This document shows, piece after piece, positions 8,518 to 18,070 of a DNA stretch of 64,000 bases; position 1 is the stretch's first letter, and the number at the start of each line of letters is the position of its first letter. The notes below the pieces were generated by a model. The model was not told where the DNA came from, did no database searches, and saw nothing but the letters and a program-made list of their open reading frames with translations. This stretch comes from Serratia inhibens. Lineage in GTDB: Bacteria; Pseudomonadota; Gammaproteobacteria; Enterobacterales; Enterobacteriaceae. The stretch spans positions 1,364,001-1,428,000 of the forward strand of contig NZ_QYYG01000001.1 in NCBI RefSeq assembly GCF_003591175.1, given 5' to 3'. The position numbers were made by a program, and so were the translations under genes.

Positions 8518-8529
8518 AAGTTTCTTACC

Positions 8530-11500
8530 TTATGCTACTTCAGCAATCGGTGCGCTGGAGATACCAGCCAATTCAACGGTTGGTGAGTAGTGGAGCGTGC
8601 TTAGCAGATTCGAATGATCGGTGTTTTTTAGATAGATTACGCTGTCGTTGCCATCCAGTGTGTGGTCATCGTTGTTATCAACGATAATATAGGAGTCTGT
8701 ACCGCCGGTACGCTCTACCCCAACAACCCCCACCTTGCTGACCAGCGCATTGTCGCCGCCAATACCCAGCAGTGAACCCAATGCCCCGACTACGCCGGTG
8801 ATCAAACCGCCAAGTATTGCACTGATCGCATTACCCAGGACGCTTTCAGTACGTACGCCATAATCGGCCAAATCCGTGCCGGCATTTGACGAAATGGTCA
8901 GACCGGACAGATTGTCAACGATGCTGTCTTTAGCGCTGTTGAAGTCATTGATAGTAACACCGGCTGCGGTAGTACTACTGACCAGGTGATAGTCATTGCC
9001 GCCGGTGCTGCTGGTACCGCCGGTTACGGTCGTGTTACCCAGTACGGTGAAGCTGTCATCGGTTGAAGTACCGGTAAGGGAGAATTGAGTCCCACCCAGC
9101 CCCAGCAGAGTTGCAACGGTTGAGCCCAACGGTAACAGTGCCAACAGGTTGTACAATACCCCTTGCCCAGTACCGCCCTGATTCAGCACTACATCGATAC
9201 CGCCGGTGTTGGATGACGCATCAAGATTCAGCAAGCTGGTGTAGCCTGCACCAACAGTCAGATCGAGATGATGATCGCCACTTACAGCAACGGATGTTAC
9301 CTGAGAATTGGTGCCCGTCAGGTTCAATACGTTGCTAAAGTCACCGGTACCACCTGAGGCAATGTTGACCGTAGTCAGTGCTGTACCCAACAATATGCTG
9401 CTGCTGCTGTTCAAGCTGACGGAGCCGGCATTGACGTCAGAAGTACTGTTAGCCGTGAATGCAATGTCGAACTTGTTGGTAGCATTTTGCACGAAGGTGA
9501 AGTCAACGCTGCTGGCAGAGGTGGCATTCCCGGTTACTTCCATTTGTGCTGCAGTACCGCCGGCGACATTGATGACTTTCACCGCTTCGGCCAGACCGGA
9601 CAACACGAACCCTTGAGTACCGACTGCAGAAGGCGCTGTCGCTTGAGTGACAGTGCCGCCTGCAGTACCTTCAACTGTAGCCGTACCGTTAAGCAGGCCG
9701 TAATCAAAGGTGTGGTTTTCGGTGGTCACTGCCGCACCGTTCAGGGTGCCGACTGATTTACCGATATAGCCCGCCAGGTCAACTTTCTCGAAGCTGGTGA
9801 AGTTATTGGCATTGCTGGTTACCGTACTACTGCGGATCCCCAGAATGTTTGAGGTTGTCGCTACGGATTTGGTGATGAAGTTAGCTGAAATCACGTCAGT
9901 GCCTGCACCGCCGTTACCGCTGATGCCGGCCCCTACGGTATTGGCACCACCGACAGCCGCATTACCAGCCCATTTCAGCGTATCGTTGCCTGCACCGAGG
10001 TTGAAATCCCCGGTACCTGTATTGACAGCGGCCGCACTGGTGACTGTGACATCATCGGCACCGGAACTGGCGTTCAGGATCACGTTGGCATTGTTTACGG
10101 TGATATCAACACCCGGGTTAACGCCGTTGTCGGACAAGTTGACCGTTGCTGCGCTGGTGCCGTTAATAGTCAGATTCGCCAGATGATCGGCGAACTTCAG
10201 ATTCACATCGGCCACAGCATCGGCATTCAGCACTGCCTTCGTCAATACGGCTGTTTCAGCATTGCTCAAAACATGACTGCTGCCTGTATTTACAGTCCCG
10301 GTAGCATTACCACCAGCCGCAGTCGCTGTCAAAGTAGCTGCAGTTTTATAAAGCAGGCTATTACCAATATCGAATTCAAAGGCATGCTGTTGAGTAACTG
10401 TTCCCGCATCTGTTGCGACCGACGTGCGTAGATCAGTAATGATTGCCTGCGTGATAGCAATTTTATCTGCTCCTAAAGCACTGTAGAGGGCAAGCTGTGC
10501 CGGAGTCGCTGCTGTACCATGTACGTTTGTATATACATGTTGAATAAAATCATCACCAGTCAATTGCGCGCCCTTGCGCTGGAACTCTTCAGAATTAAGT
10601 AAATGCTTAATCAACGTCGAATATGTGATAATGCCGGCAGCCAGCGGTTTACTATAACCATCCAAACCAACTGCATCAATCCCTCGACTAGCAACAGCCA
10701 GATAAACAGTAGCGACTTGCTCTTGAAGGCTCAATTCAGGTAGTTCACCCGGTGCATAAGCTTTTGTTCTGGCCTCAAATACATCTTGCGCTGCCGAATC
10801 AGAACTACCAACAGTCCCACGCAGTGAGTTAACAATGTCGATAATGACTTGAGGGCGAGATGCACCACCAGCCAGTTCCGACAAATAGCTATTAAGCTCG
10901 GCGGTTGTCGGGTCACGTAAAAAACCGGCCTTGAACACGCTAGTGACAAATACACTATCTGTTGCTTTTACTAAAGTTGGTCGATCATTGTAAAATTTTG
11001 CGGCAACTTGCAAAAGAGTTTTCGTACCGTTATTCAGAGCCTCACCAAAAGTCGTGATAGTCGGTACCGATGCTTTTAGACTTAAAACATAAGTCAAGGC
11101 AAGCACATCACTTGCACCAGAACCGTTAGATGCAGTACCTGTGCTTGGATATAGAATCGTATTAACCGTATTTATAAAGGTCGTCTGGTCTCCCAGTTCT
11201 GCTGAGTCAAATCCACTATAGTCCAACAGATCGTTGACAATTGACGCTAAATTTTGGGACAGACTTAAACCGTTCCCTAGATAGCCGTTAAGTACCCCGG
11301 CGCTAGGTCCTTCACCGTGAACATTGCTATAAATTGTTGTTAGGATTTGCGAGTCAGTTTGCCCTCCATAAAGGGTAACGCCCGAACTACTACTCAACAA
11401 ACTTTGAACATAATCAGAAAAACTTATATCCCCCCGTTCAATACTTGCTGCAACCAGGTCAAATGCAGCAGGTGTCGATTTCTGACCCAAAACTGCATAC

Positions 11501-11541
11501 AGTAAAGCCACAGATTTTTGATGAAGTGCTAGAGAAGCCAT
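8530..11541 (-). CDS. slaA: Secreted S-layer protein exported by LipBCD (SlaA)
   Basis: A 1,003-residue protein of S-layer size and composition: rich in A, G, S, T, N and V, with no cysteine evident in the parts I read and no N-terminal signal peptide. The first 400 residues are helical and contain repeats of a DUF4214-like pattern (IYSNVHGEGPSAGVLNGYL near 70, VYTNVHGTAATPAQLALYS near 340, and GFLRDPTTAELNSYLSEL near 208). Residues about 430-950 are beta-rich, with two weak RTX-like turns (LGAGNDTLKW and GNGGAGTDVI). The C-terminus (DSYIIVDNNDDHTLDGNDS onward) probably holds the uncleaved type I secretion signal. S. marcescens SlaA has nearly the same length and lies directly upstream of lipBCD, as here. 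The ATG at 11541 follows AGGGGAT. Confidence 0.9.
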   Translation of the reverse strand: MASLALHQKSVALLYAVLGQKSTPAAFDLVAASIERGDISFSDYVQSLLSSSSGVTLYGGQTDSQILTTIYSNVHGEGPSAGVLNGYLGNGLSLSQNLASIVNDLLDYSGFDSAELGDQTTFINTVNTILYPSTGTASNGSGASDVLALTYVLSLKASVPTITTFGEALNNGTKTLLQVAAKFYNDRPTLVKATDSVFVTSVFKAGFLRDPTTAELNSYLSELAGGASRPQVIIDIVNSLRGTVGSSDSAAQDVFEARTKAYAPGELPELSLQEQVATVYLAVASRGIDAVGLDGYSKPLAAGIITYSTLIKHLLNSEEFQRKGAQLTGDDFIQHVYTNVHGTAATPAQLALYSALGADKIAITQAIITDLRTSVATDAGTVTQQHAFEFDIGNSLLYKTAATLTATAAGGNATGTVNTGSSHVLSNAETAVLTKAVLNADAVADVNLKFADHLANLTINGTSAATVNLSDNGVNPGVDITVNNANVILNASSGADDVTVTSAAAVNTGTGDFNLGAGNDTLKWAGNAAVGGANTVGAGISGNGGAGTDVISANFITKSVATTSNILGIRSSTVTSNANNFTSFEKVDLAGYIGKSVGTLNGAAVTTENHTFDYGLLNGTATVEGTAGGTVTQATAPSAVGTQGFVLSGLAEAVKVINVAGGTAAQMEVTGNATSASSVDFTFVQNATNKFDIAFTANSTSDVNAGSVSLNSSSSILLGTALTTVNIASGGTGDFSNVLNLTGTNSQVTSVAVSGDHHLDLTVGAGYTSLLNLDASSNTGGIDVVLNQGGTGQGVLYNLLALLPLGSTVATLLGLGGTQFSLTGTSTDDSFTVLGNTTVTGGTSSTGGNDYHLVSSTTAAGVTINDFNSAKDSIVDNLSGLTISSNAGTDLADYGVRTESVLGNAISAILGGLITGVVGALGSLLGIGGDNALVSKVGVVGVERTGGTDSYIIVDNNDDHTLDGNDSVIYLKNTDHSNLLSTLHYSPTVELAGISSAPIAEVA

Positions 11542-11867
11542 TATAATCCCCTATGGAAGTAAAATTGCGTTACACAAAGGCAAAACTTGGCTAACTGCCA
11601 AGACCAAAATAAAAACAACAGGATAAACACACGAAATAAATAAAAACAAAATTAAAACAAGATAATCGGTACTTTTTCTAAGTTAAGTTCAAGTTATCAA
11701 AGTTGTCAATGTGGAGACAAACTAATTATAAAAACATAACTCATTGTTTAATATTGTTTTTTAAAATAGCGAACTGCTACTGCATGAGCATTGATAACGG
11801 GTGAAATTATTAACAAGATTATTAAATGCAAAGGGAGGTCTTGAAAAACATGCATTATCCATGTAGT

Positions 11868-11902
11868 TAGCATGGTTTAAAGTTTCGCTAAAAACCATGC
11901 TA
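11868..11902. repeat. 11-bp inverted repeat upstream of slaA
   Basis: TAGCATGGTTT at 11868-11878 and AAACCATGCTA at 11892-11902 are perfect inverted copies with a 13-base spacer. Neither side carries a T tract, so it is not a typical terminator. It may be an operator or a structured leader of slaA. Confidence 0.45.
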
Positions 11903-12189
11903 TTAAAAAGGTTAATTTAAGTCTTCAAAAAAGGGAGTAGGTATCACGGAGATGGGGGAGTGACTCTATATCTTTATACATAGACATACAGTACAGTAAA
12001 AACTTAACTTCATGTAAAAATCGGAGATTGGGAGAGAGGAATTTAAAAGGTAAATTAAAAAACAAAAAATCACTTATAAAAAAGAAAGCACACATATAGA
12101 ACTAATTTTTTCGCAATTTAAAGCACAAAAAACCATAGCTTTTAAAAAATACCAATCTACAATTAACAGACAACAGACATTGATTATAT

Positions 12190-12216
12190 GAAAATGGCCC
12201 AACATAGATTGGACCG
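12190..12216 (-). terminator. Probable terminator after the beta-helix gene
   Basis: On the minus strand GGTCCAA-TCTATG-TTGGGCC forms a 7-bp stem (one G-T pair) followed by ATTTTCAT. It lies about 60 bases beyond the stop of the 12,275-14,128 gene and could end the polysaccharide operon. Confidence 0.5.
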
Positions 12217-12274
12217 TTTCACTAAAAATAAGGAAAATGGAACTCTGGACTCTAATAAATTACTTCAGAAAAAA

Positions 12275-14128
12275 TCAACTCTCGATCTGACCATATCCTT
12301 TCCATATCCCAGGGTTACCACTTTTCACGCAAACCCAACCGATAAAACTACCGGGCATAGGGGATAGGTTGACTAATGAATCTCCAACTTTATAGTTCCC
12401 CTTAACTGGGGCTTCACTACCGACTAGTTTACGCGTCGCAGGAATAACCACTCTACAATTATCCCCAGACAATTTGAATATCCCTTTCGTTATGTTATTT
12501 AGCCACATTCCACCTTCTGAACCGAAGGTCACATTACCATTAATAAAACAATCATCAAATAAAATACTCTTTGTTGAAGTGGATACATTTACCCCCCCTC
12601 CAATATTGCATCCAGTAACGGAAATTTTAGCACCATTTCCAGATTGGTTGGTAATAAAATTATTTTTAACATTGCAAGAATTAAAACTTAAAAAACCGTC
12701 AGGGTAGTCAAGTTCAACCTCGTTGATTGTACAGCCCTCAAAACGTTTTTCTCCTGATGTTGTTAATGCAGTGATCTTATCCAATGCAACATCGCGAAAC
12801 GTTAATCTACTATTAGTACCTCGTTTAACTTTTATCTTTTTAGGAGGGTGGCAACGATGTGATTCGACCCAAAACTCACCCCACTCAATATCTACTAGCG
12901 TCTTTATTTCATCAGAACCACCACCCTGTATCTTTATCGTGCCTTTGCGCTGTTTAAAGAGCGTCCCACCTTTAGTGCCTTCAATATCCCAATACGCAGA
13001 ATACTCCGCATGAAGGTTAACAAAGTAATTTTCTATACCACCACTAAAATCACAAACAGGGGATACAGGATTATCTTCCCATTGGCAATTAGAAAAACGG
13101 AGATAATTGCAATCTGTTTTTGCTATAGAGGAAGTTAATACAATCGGACTATCGAGTGTTTTAGATTCATCAAAGGTATCCTTCAATGAATTGCGATCAC
13201 CAGAAGTTCGCCCACAGTTAAATATATCAACCTGTTCAAATACAGAGTCTTGACATTTATCAATATAAAGCCCAGCCCCATCAAACTTCTCAATAGTGAT
13301 CTGCTCAATACGCATCGCAAATTGATATTGAATAAAAATGCCTCGACAGCGACTAAGATTACCGATTAAATGAATATTCTTTATGCTAAGTGCGCGGTAG
13401 CCTAGCGCAACCTTAGCATCATCGTGGCGGCCAGAAAAATGCAAAGCCCCCATATCCTCGTAGCCATCACCTATAATTACATTAATAACTGTGCCACCTT
13501 TTTTTCCAGAACCCTCTATTTTAACCCCTGAATCAAAATTAAATACGACAGGTGTTTTTATTGTAATGATCCCGCGTGGAAGTTCAACGATGCGATTGCT
13601 ACTGAAATTAACTGCTGCCTGTAATAATGGACCATTATCTTCAACTAATGGACTAACACCATAAAATACAGCCTGAATCTTATCGTTTCCTGATAATTTA
13701 CGTTTCCAACGTTTTCCTTCCCTGGTTACAATCACCATCCCTCCGTCATCAACGCTGGTAAGATCAGAAGGATCGTAGTAGAACTCACCTCCACCAGCCA
13801 GAGGCGTTCTTGCTTCAATGCTCCTCATCTTTGGGGCCGACTGGGTTGATGGAATAGATGCAGCGAAGGAGCCAGCCTTCTGTTGTGGATAATAACTTTG
13901 TACTACAACAGTTTGATTAGCAGACTTCGGCTCAGTATTGCGTAATGTATCGATATCCGAACAGTCGTTTTCCAGAACAGGTAATTGTTCACCTGCAACT
14001 AGAGGCGTTTTAGCGATACTAGAGCGAGACGATAACAATATCGCAGGTATGAATGATGCAAGTACGCCGCGAAAAAAAAAACGCTTAGAAATATTGGTCT
14101 TTAAAGTTTCATCATTTGAAGGGTGCAT
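12275..14128 (-). CDS. Exported right-handed beta-helix protein (pectate-lyase/tailspike-like)
   Basis: A 617-residue protein if started at the ATG at 14128, which has a strong GGGAGAG site; an upstream ATG at 14218 would add 30 residues. The N-terminus NISKRFFFRGVLASFIPAIL resembles a Tat signal, but with KR in place of the twin arginines, followed by a hydrophobic run. From about residue 150, many short beta-strand rungs (ALSIKNIHLIGNLSRCRGIF, MRIEQITIEKFDGAGLYI) indicate a right-handed parallel beta-helix. The C-terminal YKVGDSLVNLSPMPGSFIGWVC resembles a small capping domain seen in such proteins. It is the last gene of the polysaccharide operon, the position and fold of WcaM in colanic-acid clusters, and may modify or cleave the polymer. 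Enzyme activity is unproven. Confidence 0.65.
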   Translation of the reverse strand: MHPSNDETLKTNISKRFFFRGVLASFIPAILLSSRSSIAKTPLVAGEQLPVLENDCSDIDTLRNTEPKSANQTVVVQSYYPQQKAGSFAASIPSTQSAPKMRSIEARTPLAGGGEFYYDPSDLTSVDDGGMVIVTREGKRWKRKLSGNDKIQAVFYGVSPLVEDNGPLLQAAVNFSSNRIVELPRGIITIKTPVVFNFDSGVKIEGSGKKGGTVINVIIGDGYEDMGALHFSGRHDDAKVALGYRALSIKNIHLIGNLSRCRGIFIQYQFAMRIEQITIEKFDGAGLYIDKCQDSVFEQVDIFNCGRTSGDRNSLKDTFDESKTLDSPIVLTSSIAKTDCNYLRFSNCQWEDNPVSPVCDFSGGIENYFVNLHAEYSAYWDIEGTKGGTLFKQRKGTIKIQGGGSDEIKTLVDIEWGEFWVESHRCHPPKKIKVKRGTNSRLTFRDVALDKITALTTSGEKRFEGCTINEVELDYPDGFLSFNSCNVKNNFITNQSGNGAKISVTGCNIGGGVNVSTSTKSILFDDCFINGNVTFGSEGGMWLNNITKGIFKLSGDNCRVVIPATRKLVGSEAPVKGNYKVGDSLVNLSPMPGSFIGWVCVKSGNPGIWKGYGQIES

Positions 14129-14243
14129 AAAACTCTCCCATTTCTGCCGGTGAAAAGAGTAAATTAGAGTATTGGAATAAAAAGAGGTAAAACAAGAGGA
14201 GGTCTTGATATATTGCATGATAGGGCCCCCCCTACCATGACAA

Positions 14244-15329
14244 TTAAACTAGCGAGGAATAAATTTTTTTAGTATTATAAATCATGTTGGTAGCGGTAAA
14301 TTTTTTCAAGAATAAAGCTCTACCATTACTCCCCATTCTCTGCCAATCTTCTTTTGTGTTTGATTCAAGAAAACCAATAATTTCTTCTGGGTGGTCAAAA
14401 TCAAACATGTACCCTGTAATATTTTCAACAACCATTTCTGGGAAAGAAGTACAATTTGAAGAAATCACAGGTAAACCATAGCTCATTGCTTCAAGCGGAA
14501 CCATCGCAAACCCTTCCCATCGACTGGGAATAATAAGAACATCGGAATGTTCAAAATAGGGTTTGAGTTGCTCCGCAGTCAACCAGCCTGTATAGGTCGT
14601 TGCTGGTAACTTTTTTGAAAACGCTCCATTATTATGCACCCCTTCCCCTACAGCAGTAAGGTGGCAACCTATTTTTTCCAGGGCTGGCATAATTCTTTCA
14701 AAAACATCGAATCCTTTTTGAAAATCAAAACGCCCAACAAAAAGCAGGTTGACTTTATCTTTTGGAAAAGGATCCTCACTAATCCCCCCACCAATAACCT
14801 CAGGAACCCCATTATAGACGACATGCAGTTTCTCGGGAGGGAAACCATATTCAATGCTTTTATTTCTTTCATAGTGACTAACACAAATAATTGCATCTGT
14901 CATCGGCAATAGCATTCTTTCAATTCTAGAAAAGTAATTTTTATATTTTAAATTGCCTTGCATCAAAAAAGAAAATGCATGAGGACAGTAAACCACTTTA
15001 GGGCGACGAATTGGGTACATGAAGAATAAAACCAATCGCCCCATAACACCTGAAAACGTACTATGTAAATGTACAATATCAGGTTCGAGTGTATAAACAT
15101 TCCTAATCATATTAGCGATAAAACTTAAGAAAGACTTAACATTTCTTCCACTACGCTTAAACGTTATGATATGCTTTTTATCTAATGGATGTAACTCCTG
15201 AATCTGAGTATCCGGCACAATACACATGATTGCTGATACTTTTTCATCATGACTCTGTTCTATAGCTAACTGCCGGAGTACAGTTGCAACACCGCCTTTT
15301 ATCGTTTCCGCCACATGCAAAATTTTCAT
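14244..15329 (-). CDS. Family 4 glycosyltransferase
   Basis: A 361-residue GT-B enzyme. The N-terminal Rossmann domain begins [20 protein letters not shown] with the glycine-rich GGVATV acceptor-side loop, and PDIVHLHSTFSG follows near residue 90. The C-terminal domain has NLLFVGRFDFQKGFDVF (about 198-214) and the donor-binding E-x7-E region SRWEGFAMVPLEAMSYGLPVI. The ATG at 15329 overlaps the preceding gene's TGA by four bases (ATGA) and has AGGA eight bases upstream; a further ATG at 15338 has no good site. It presumably adds one sugar of the repeat unit in the cytoplasm. A run of seven G lies between this gene and the next. Confidence 0.85.
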   Translation of the reverse strand: MKILHVAETIKGGVATVLRQLAIEQSHDEKVSAIMCIVPDTQIQELHPLDKKHIITFKRSGRNVKSFLSFIANMIRNVYTLEPDIVHLHSTFSGVMGRLVLFFMYPIRRPKVVYCPHAFSFLMQGNLKYKNYFSRIERMLLPMTDAIICVSHYERNKSIEYGFPPEKLHVVYNGVPEVIGGGISEDPFPKDKVNLLFVGRFDFQKGFDVFERIMPALEKIGCHLTAVGEGVHNNGAFSKKLPATTYTGWLTAEQLKPYFEHSDVLIIPSRWEGFAMVPLEAMSYGLPVISSNCTSFPEMVVENITGYMFDFDHPEEIIGFLESNTKEDWQRMGSNGRALFLKKFTATNMIYNTKKIYSSLV

Positions 15330-16393
15330 TGCCGACATCCTGATAACTCGTCAAGGATAGTACTAATTCTCTTCGCAGAAACATCCCAAGAAAAGCGTTT
15401 AATATTTTCCATCCCTGCGTTAATTAACTGGGTTCGCAATGTCTCTTCCGTGATGATGCGCCTCATACACTCAGCCATCATATTAGTATCTTCAGGGGGA
15501 AAATAAATTACACTATCCCCAAGAACCTCTGGCATAGAAGCTGCATTTGAGGAAATAACAGGACATCCACAAGCCTGCGCTTCCAGCGGAGGGATCCCAA
15601 ACCCCTCATAGAAAGAAGGGAAAACAAATGCCAACGCCCCTTGATAGAGCTTAATCAACTCCTCATCATCAACGCGGCCAAGAAACTCAATATTATCAGT
15701 CTCCTTGATTAATTGACTGTAATCCTGGGTCGCAAAACTAGTTGCTGTCTTACCGATAACCTTCAATCGACAATCTATATCCTTTAATTTAAGAAATGCT
15801 TCAATCATACCATGAAAATTTTTATGATAATTAGGCGAGGATACAGCCAGAAGATATTTATCTTTATCTTTATCTTTATCTTTATCTAATGAGTGAAAAT
15901 TCGCATCAACAGCATTATATATAATAGAGACTTTGTTTTCTTTTATTTTATAAACATCAACTATTTCCTTCTTAGAGAACTCACTCACAGTAAGTAATCT
16001 GTGTGAATTCCTTAGCATCAAAGGAATTAAAAAACCATAGAGTAAGTTGAATTTTTTAGAAAAGCTTTCAGGATAGCGTTTATAAGTTACATCATGATGG
16101 GTTACAACTTGGTTTTTATAAAATACTGGCGCAGTACTGCACAAGTTAAGTAGCAATGGCTTCCCATGTTTTTTTAAGAATGAAGGAAGTTCCATTTGCT
16201 CCCACATATGCCCTTGCTTCTTACCGATAACTTTCACATTGAGTTTATCAGCAACTGAACTCCTGACAATATTATCGGGGGAAACAAAAACCAGATCATT
16301 TCTAATATTTGAAAGGGACAATGACAATTGCTCTGCAAATCGTTGCACCCCCGTCAACTCTTGTGTAAGAAAACGAGCGTTAACATAAATCAT
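15326..16393 (-). CDS. Family 4 glycosyltransferase with in-frame hexamer repeat
   Basis: A 355-residue GT-B enzyme of the mannosyltransferase-like GT4 type. The start [20 protein letters not shown] contains the usual TGVQRFA loop. The C-terminal domain has [14 protein letters not shown], the donor-site motif [21 protein letters not shown] and a final FSWDVSAKR. Five tandem GATAAA units encode [10 protein letters not shown] between the two domains (about residues 170-179), so slippage would change the linker length without a frameshift. It overlaps the next GT gene by four bases, so translation is coupled. It lies 54 bases after wbaP. Confidence 0.87.
   Translation of the reverse strand: MIYVNARFLTQELTGVQRFAEQLSLSLSNIRNDLVFVSPDNIVRSSVADKLNVKVIGKKQGHMWEQMELPSFLKKHGKPLLLNLCSTAPVFYKNQVVTHHDVTYKRYPESFSKKFNLLYGFLIPLMLRNSHRLLTVSEFSKKEIVDVYKIKENKVSIIYNAVDANFHSLDKDKDKDKDKYLLAVSSPNYHKNFHGMIEAFLKLKDIDCRLKVIGKTATSFATQDYSQLIKETDNIEFLGRVDDEELIKLYQGALAFVFPSFYEGFGIPPLEAQACGCPVISSNAASMPEVLGDSVIYFPPEDTNMMAECMRRIITEETLRTQLINAGMENIKRFSWDVSAKRISTILDELSGCRQ
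15857..15886. repeat. Hexanucleotide tandem repeat (TTTATC x5) inside a glycosyltransferase gene
   Basis: Five perfect copies of TTTATC (GATAAA on the coding strand) lie in the GT4 gene at 15,326-16,393. Each unit encodes Asp-Lys. Because the unit is a multiple of three, gain or loss of copies keeps the frame. Confidence 0.95.
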
Positions 16394-16447
16394 AAATTAC
16401 TCCAGTAAAAATCAAAACAAATTCATCAGGTTATGCAACAATTCGTT

Positions 16448-17881
16448 TTAATATGCTCCATCACGTTTAAGAACTACCGCAATCGTCTTAAATAAAATAG
16501 CAACATCATTCCATAATGCCCAATTTTTCACATACCAAGCATCGAAATACACACGAGTTCCATAATCAATATCATTTCGACCACTAACCTGCCAAAGACC
16601 CGTCATACCCGGTTTAGCCATTAGATAGTAATCAACGTCTCCCGCATATCTTTCTAATTCGGCTTCAACAACAGGTCTTGGTCCAACCAAACTCATTTCA
16701 CCTTTGAAAACATTCCACAATTGAGGAAGCTCATCAAGACTCGTTTTACGGATAAAAGCACCAATTTTCGTAATCCGCGGATCATTTTTTAGTTTAAAGT
16801 CCTTTTCCCATTCAATACGAGCCTCTGGATCGTTCTCAAGAAGGTTTTTCAAAACTTCTTGAGAATTCGTCACCATGGAGCGAAACTTCAAGCATTTAAA
16901 TTTAATACCATTATGACCAACTCTCTCATGCCCATAGATAGACTTGCCTCCATCACGTGACACTTTATATGCAAGGAATAACAATACCGGTGCCAAAACA
17001 AGCATGATCAATGAAGAACCTACAATATCGAAACAGCGCTTAATTAATCGCGAAGAATGTTTCGCCAAGTTATTGTTAACACGTAAAATCATAACCTCGT
17101 GACTGAAAATGAATGACATTTCAGTTCCGTATAACGGAACCCCACGAAGGGTTGGTATCACGGAAACGGAACGACAATTGTGAGTGGCTAAATTCTTTAG
17201 CCAGGTGTCCCGCAATGCATGTTGTTCAAATTCAAGTGCAACAATAAATTGTGTATTTGCTACATCGACAGAAGCCCAAAGTTCTTCTTCACTACTAATA
17301 AAAGGCACGCCAAAATAAGATGCTTCACAAGGCTTATCCGTACAAAAAAACGCTGACACTGCAAAACCAAGAACTTCTTCACTTTGCAGTGCCGCATATG
17401 CCTCGAAGGCATTTTTTCCGGAGCCAATAATGATAGTTTGTTTTTTCCAATGACCAAACTTATCAAGTAACTTCTTAACTACAGCACGACCGATAGGGAC
17501 AAGAATGATGATCAAAGTCCACGTAAATAACCATACAGTTCGCGAAAAATTCCACTTTGAGAATGCAACCAAAGCGAGATCTAATATAGCAAAGATAAGT
17601 AAAGTTCTAAAAATTTCTTTTAACTCAAACCAAAATGGTTTGCGATAAGTATAATGACGTAACCGAGTCCAAAACCATACGACACAAACCAGGGATAGGC
17701 AAAATTGAGCCATTCCTCGCATAGTCATTTCATCGCGAGGAACGAACTCATCAATTCCCCCAAACACTTTATAAATAATAAAATAAGCTAAATACACTGA
17801 AACATTAAAGAAAAAAACATCAGAAAATGCTAAAGCGAACTTTGTGACAAGATTATCAAAAAGCCCTTTTGAATTATTCAT
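16448..17881 (-). CDS. wbaP: Undecaprenyl-phosphate sugar-1-phosphate transferase (WbaP type)
   Basis: A 477-residue inner-membrane enzyme that starts repeat-unit synthesis by moving a sugar-1-phosphate, galactose-1-phosphate in typical WbaP, from UDP-sugar onto undecaprenyl phosphate. About four N-terminal membrane helices lead to a middle Rossmann-like domain ([17 protein letters not shown]), a further helix ([20 protein letters not shown]) and the catalytic polyprenyl-transferase domain with [30 protein letters not shown] and [12 protein letters not shown]. The C-terminal [20 protein letters not shown] and the ending RDGAY are characteristic of WbaP. Length equals the family norm when the ATG at 17881 (AGGATT upstream) is used. 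The polymer's first sugar is therefore probably galactose, by family resemblance. Confidence 0.9.
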   Translation of the reverse strand: MNNSKGLFDNLVTKFALAFSDVFFFNVSVYLAYFIIYKVFGGIDEFVPRDEMTMRGMAQFCLSLVCVVWFWTRLRHYTYRKPFWFELKEIFRTLLIFAILDLALVAFSKWNFSRTVWLFTWTLIIILVPIGRAVVKKLLDKFGHWKKQTIIIGSGKNAFEAYAALQSEEVLGFAVSAFFCTDKPCEASYFGVPFISSEEELWASVDVANTQFIVALEFEQHALRDTWLKNLATHNCRSVSVIPTLRGVPLYGTEMSFIFSHEVMILRVNNNLAKHSSRLIKRCFDIVGSSLIMLVLAPVLLFLAYKVSRDGGKSIYGHERVGHNGIKFKCLKFRSMVTNSQEVLKNLLENDPEARIEWEKDFKLKNDPRITKIGAFIRKTSLDELPQLWNVFKGEMSLVGPRPVVEAELERYAGDVDYYLMAKPGMTGLWQVSGRNDIDYGTRVYFDAWYVKNWALWNDVAILFKTIAVVLKRDGAY

Positions 17882-18070
17882 ATGAAATCCTGAACATAAT
17901 GTAAACCACGACAATTAAATTCCTTCTGCTAATCTGATAATCACATCGATATATTATTCACGAATCCGTATTAATTAAACGATAACTATCAGCAGTAGAA
18001 AGATTATAAATCAATAGAGACGCCCGGTTAACCTTCCCTCGCTTTGCAATACATAATATCACCTCGCATT

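Larger units (their letters stand above)
11542..12274. other. AT-rich 733-base intergenic region upstream of slaA
   Basis: No open frame here looks real. The stretch is very AT-rich and should contain the slaA promoter (minus strand) and the 3' end of the upstream beta-helix gene's transcript. Two structures stand out: a hairpin at 12196-12215, probably that gene's terminator, and an 11-bp inverted repeat at 11868-11902. Such long AT-rich leaders often bind H-NS, which is inference only. Confidence 0.5.
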
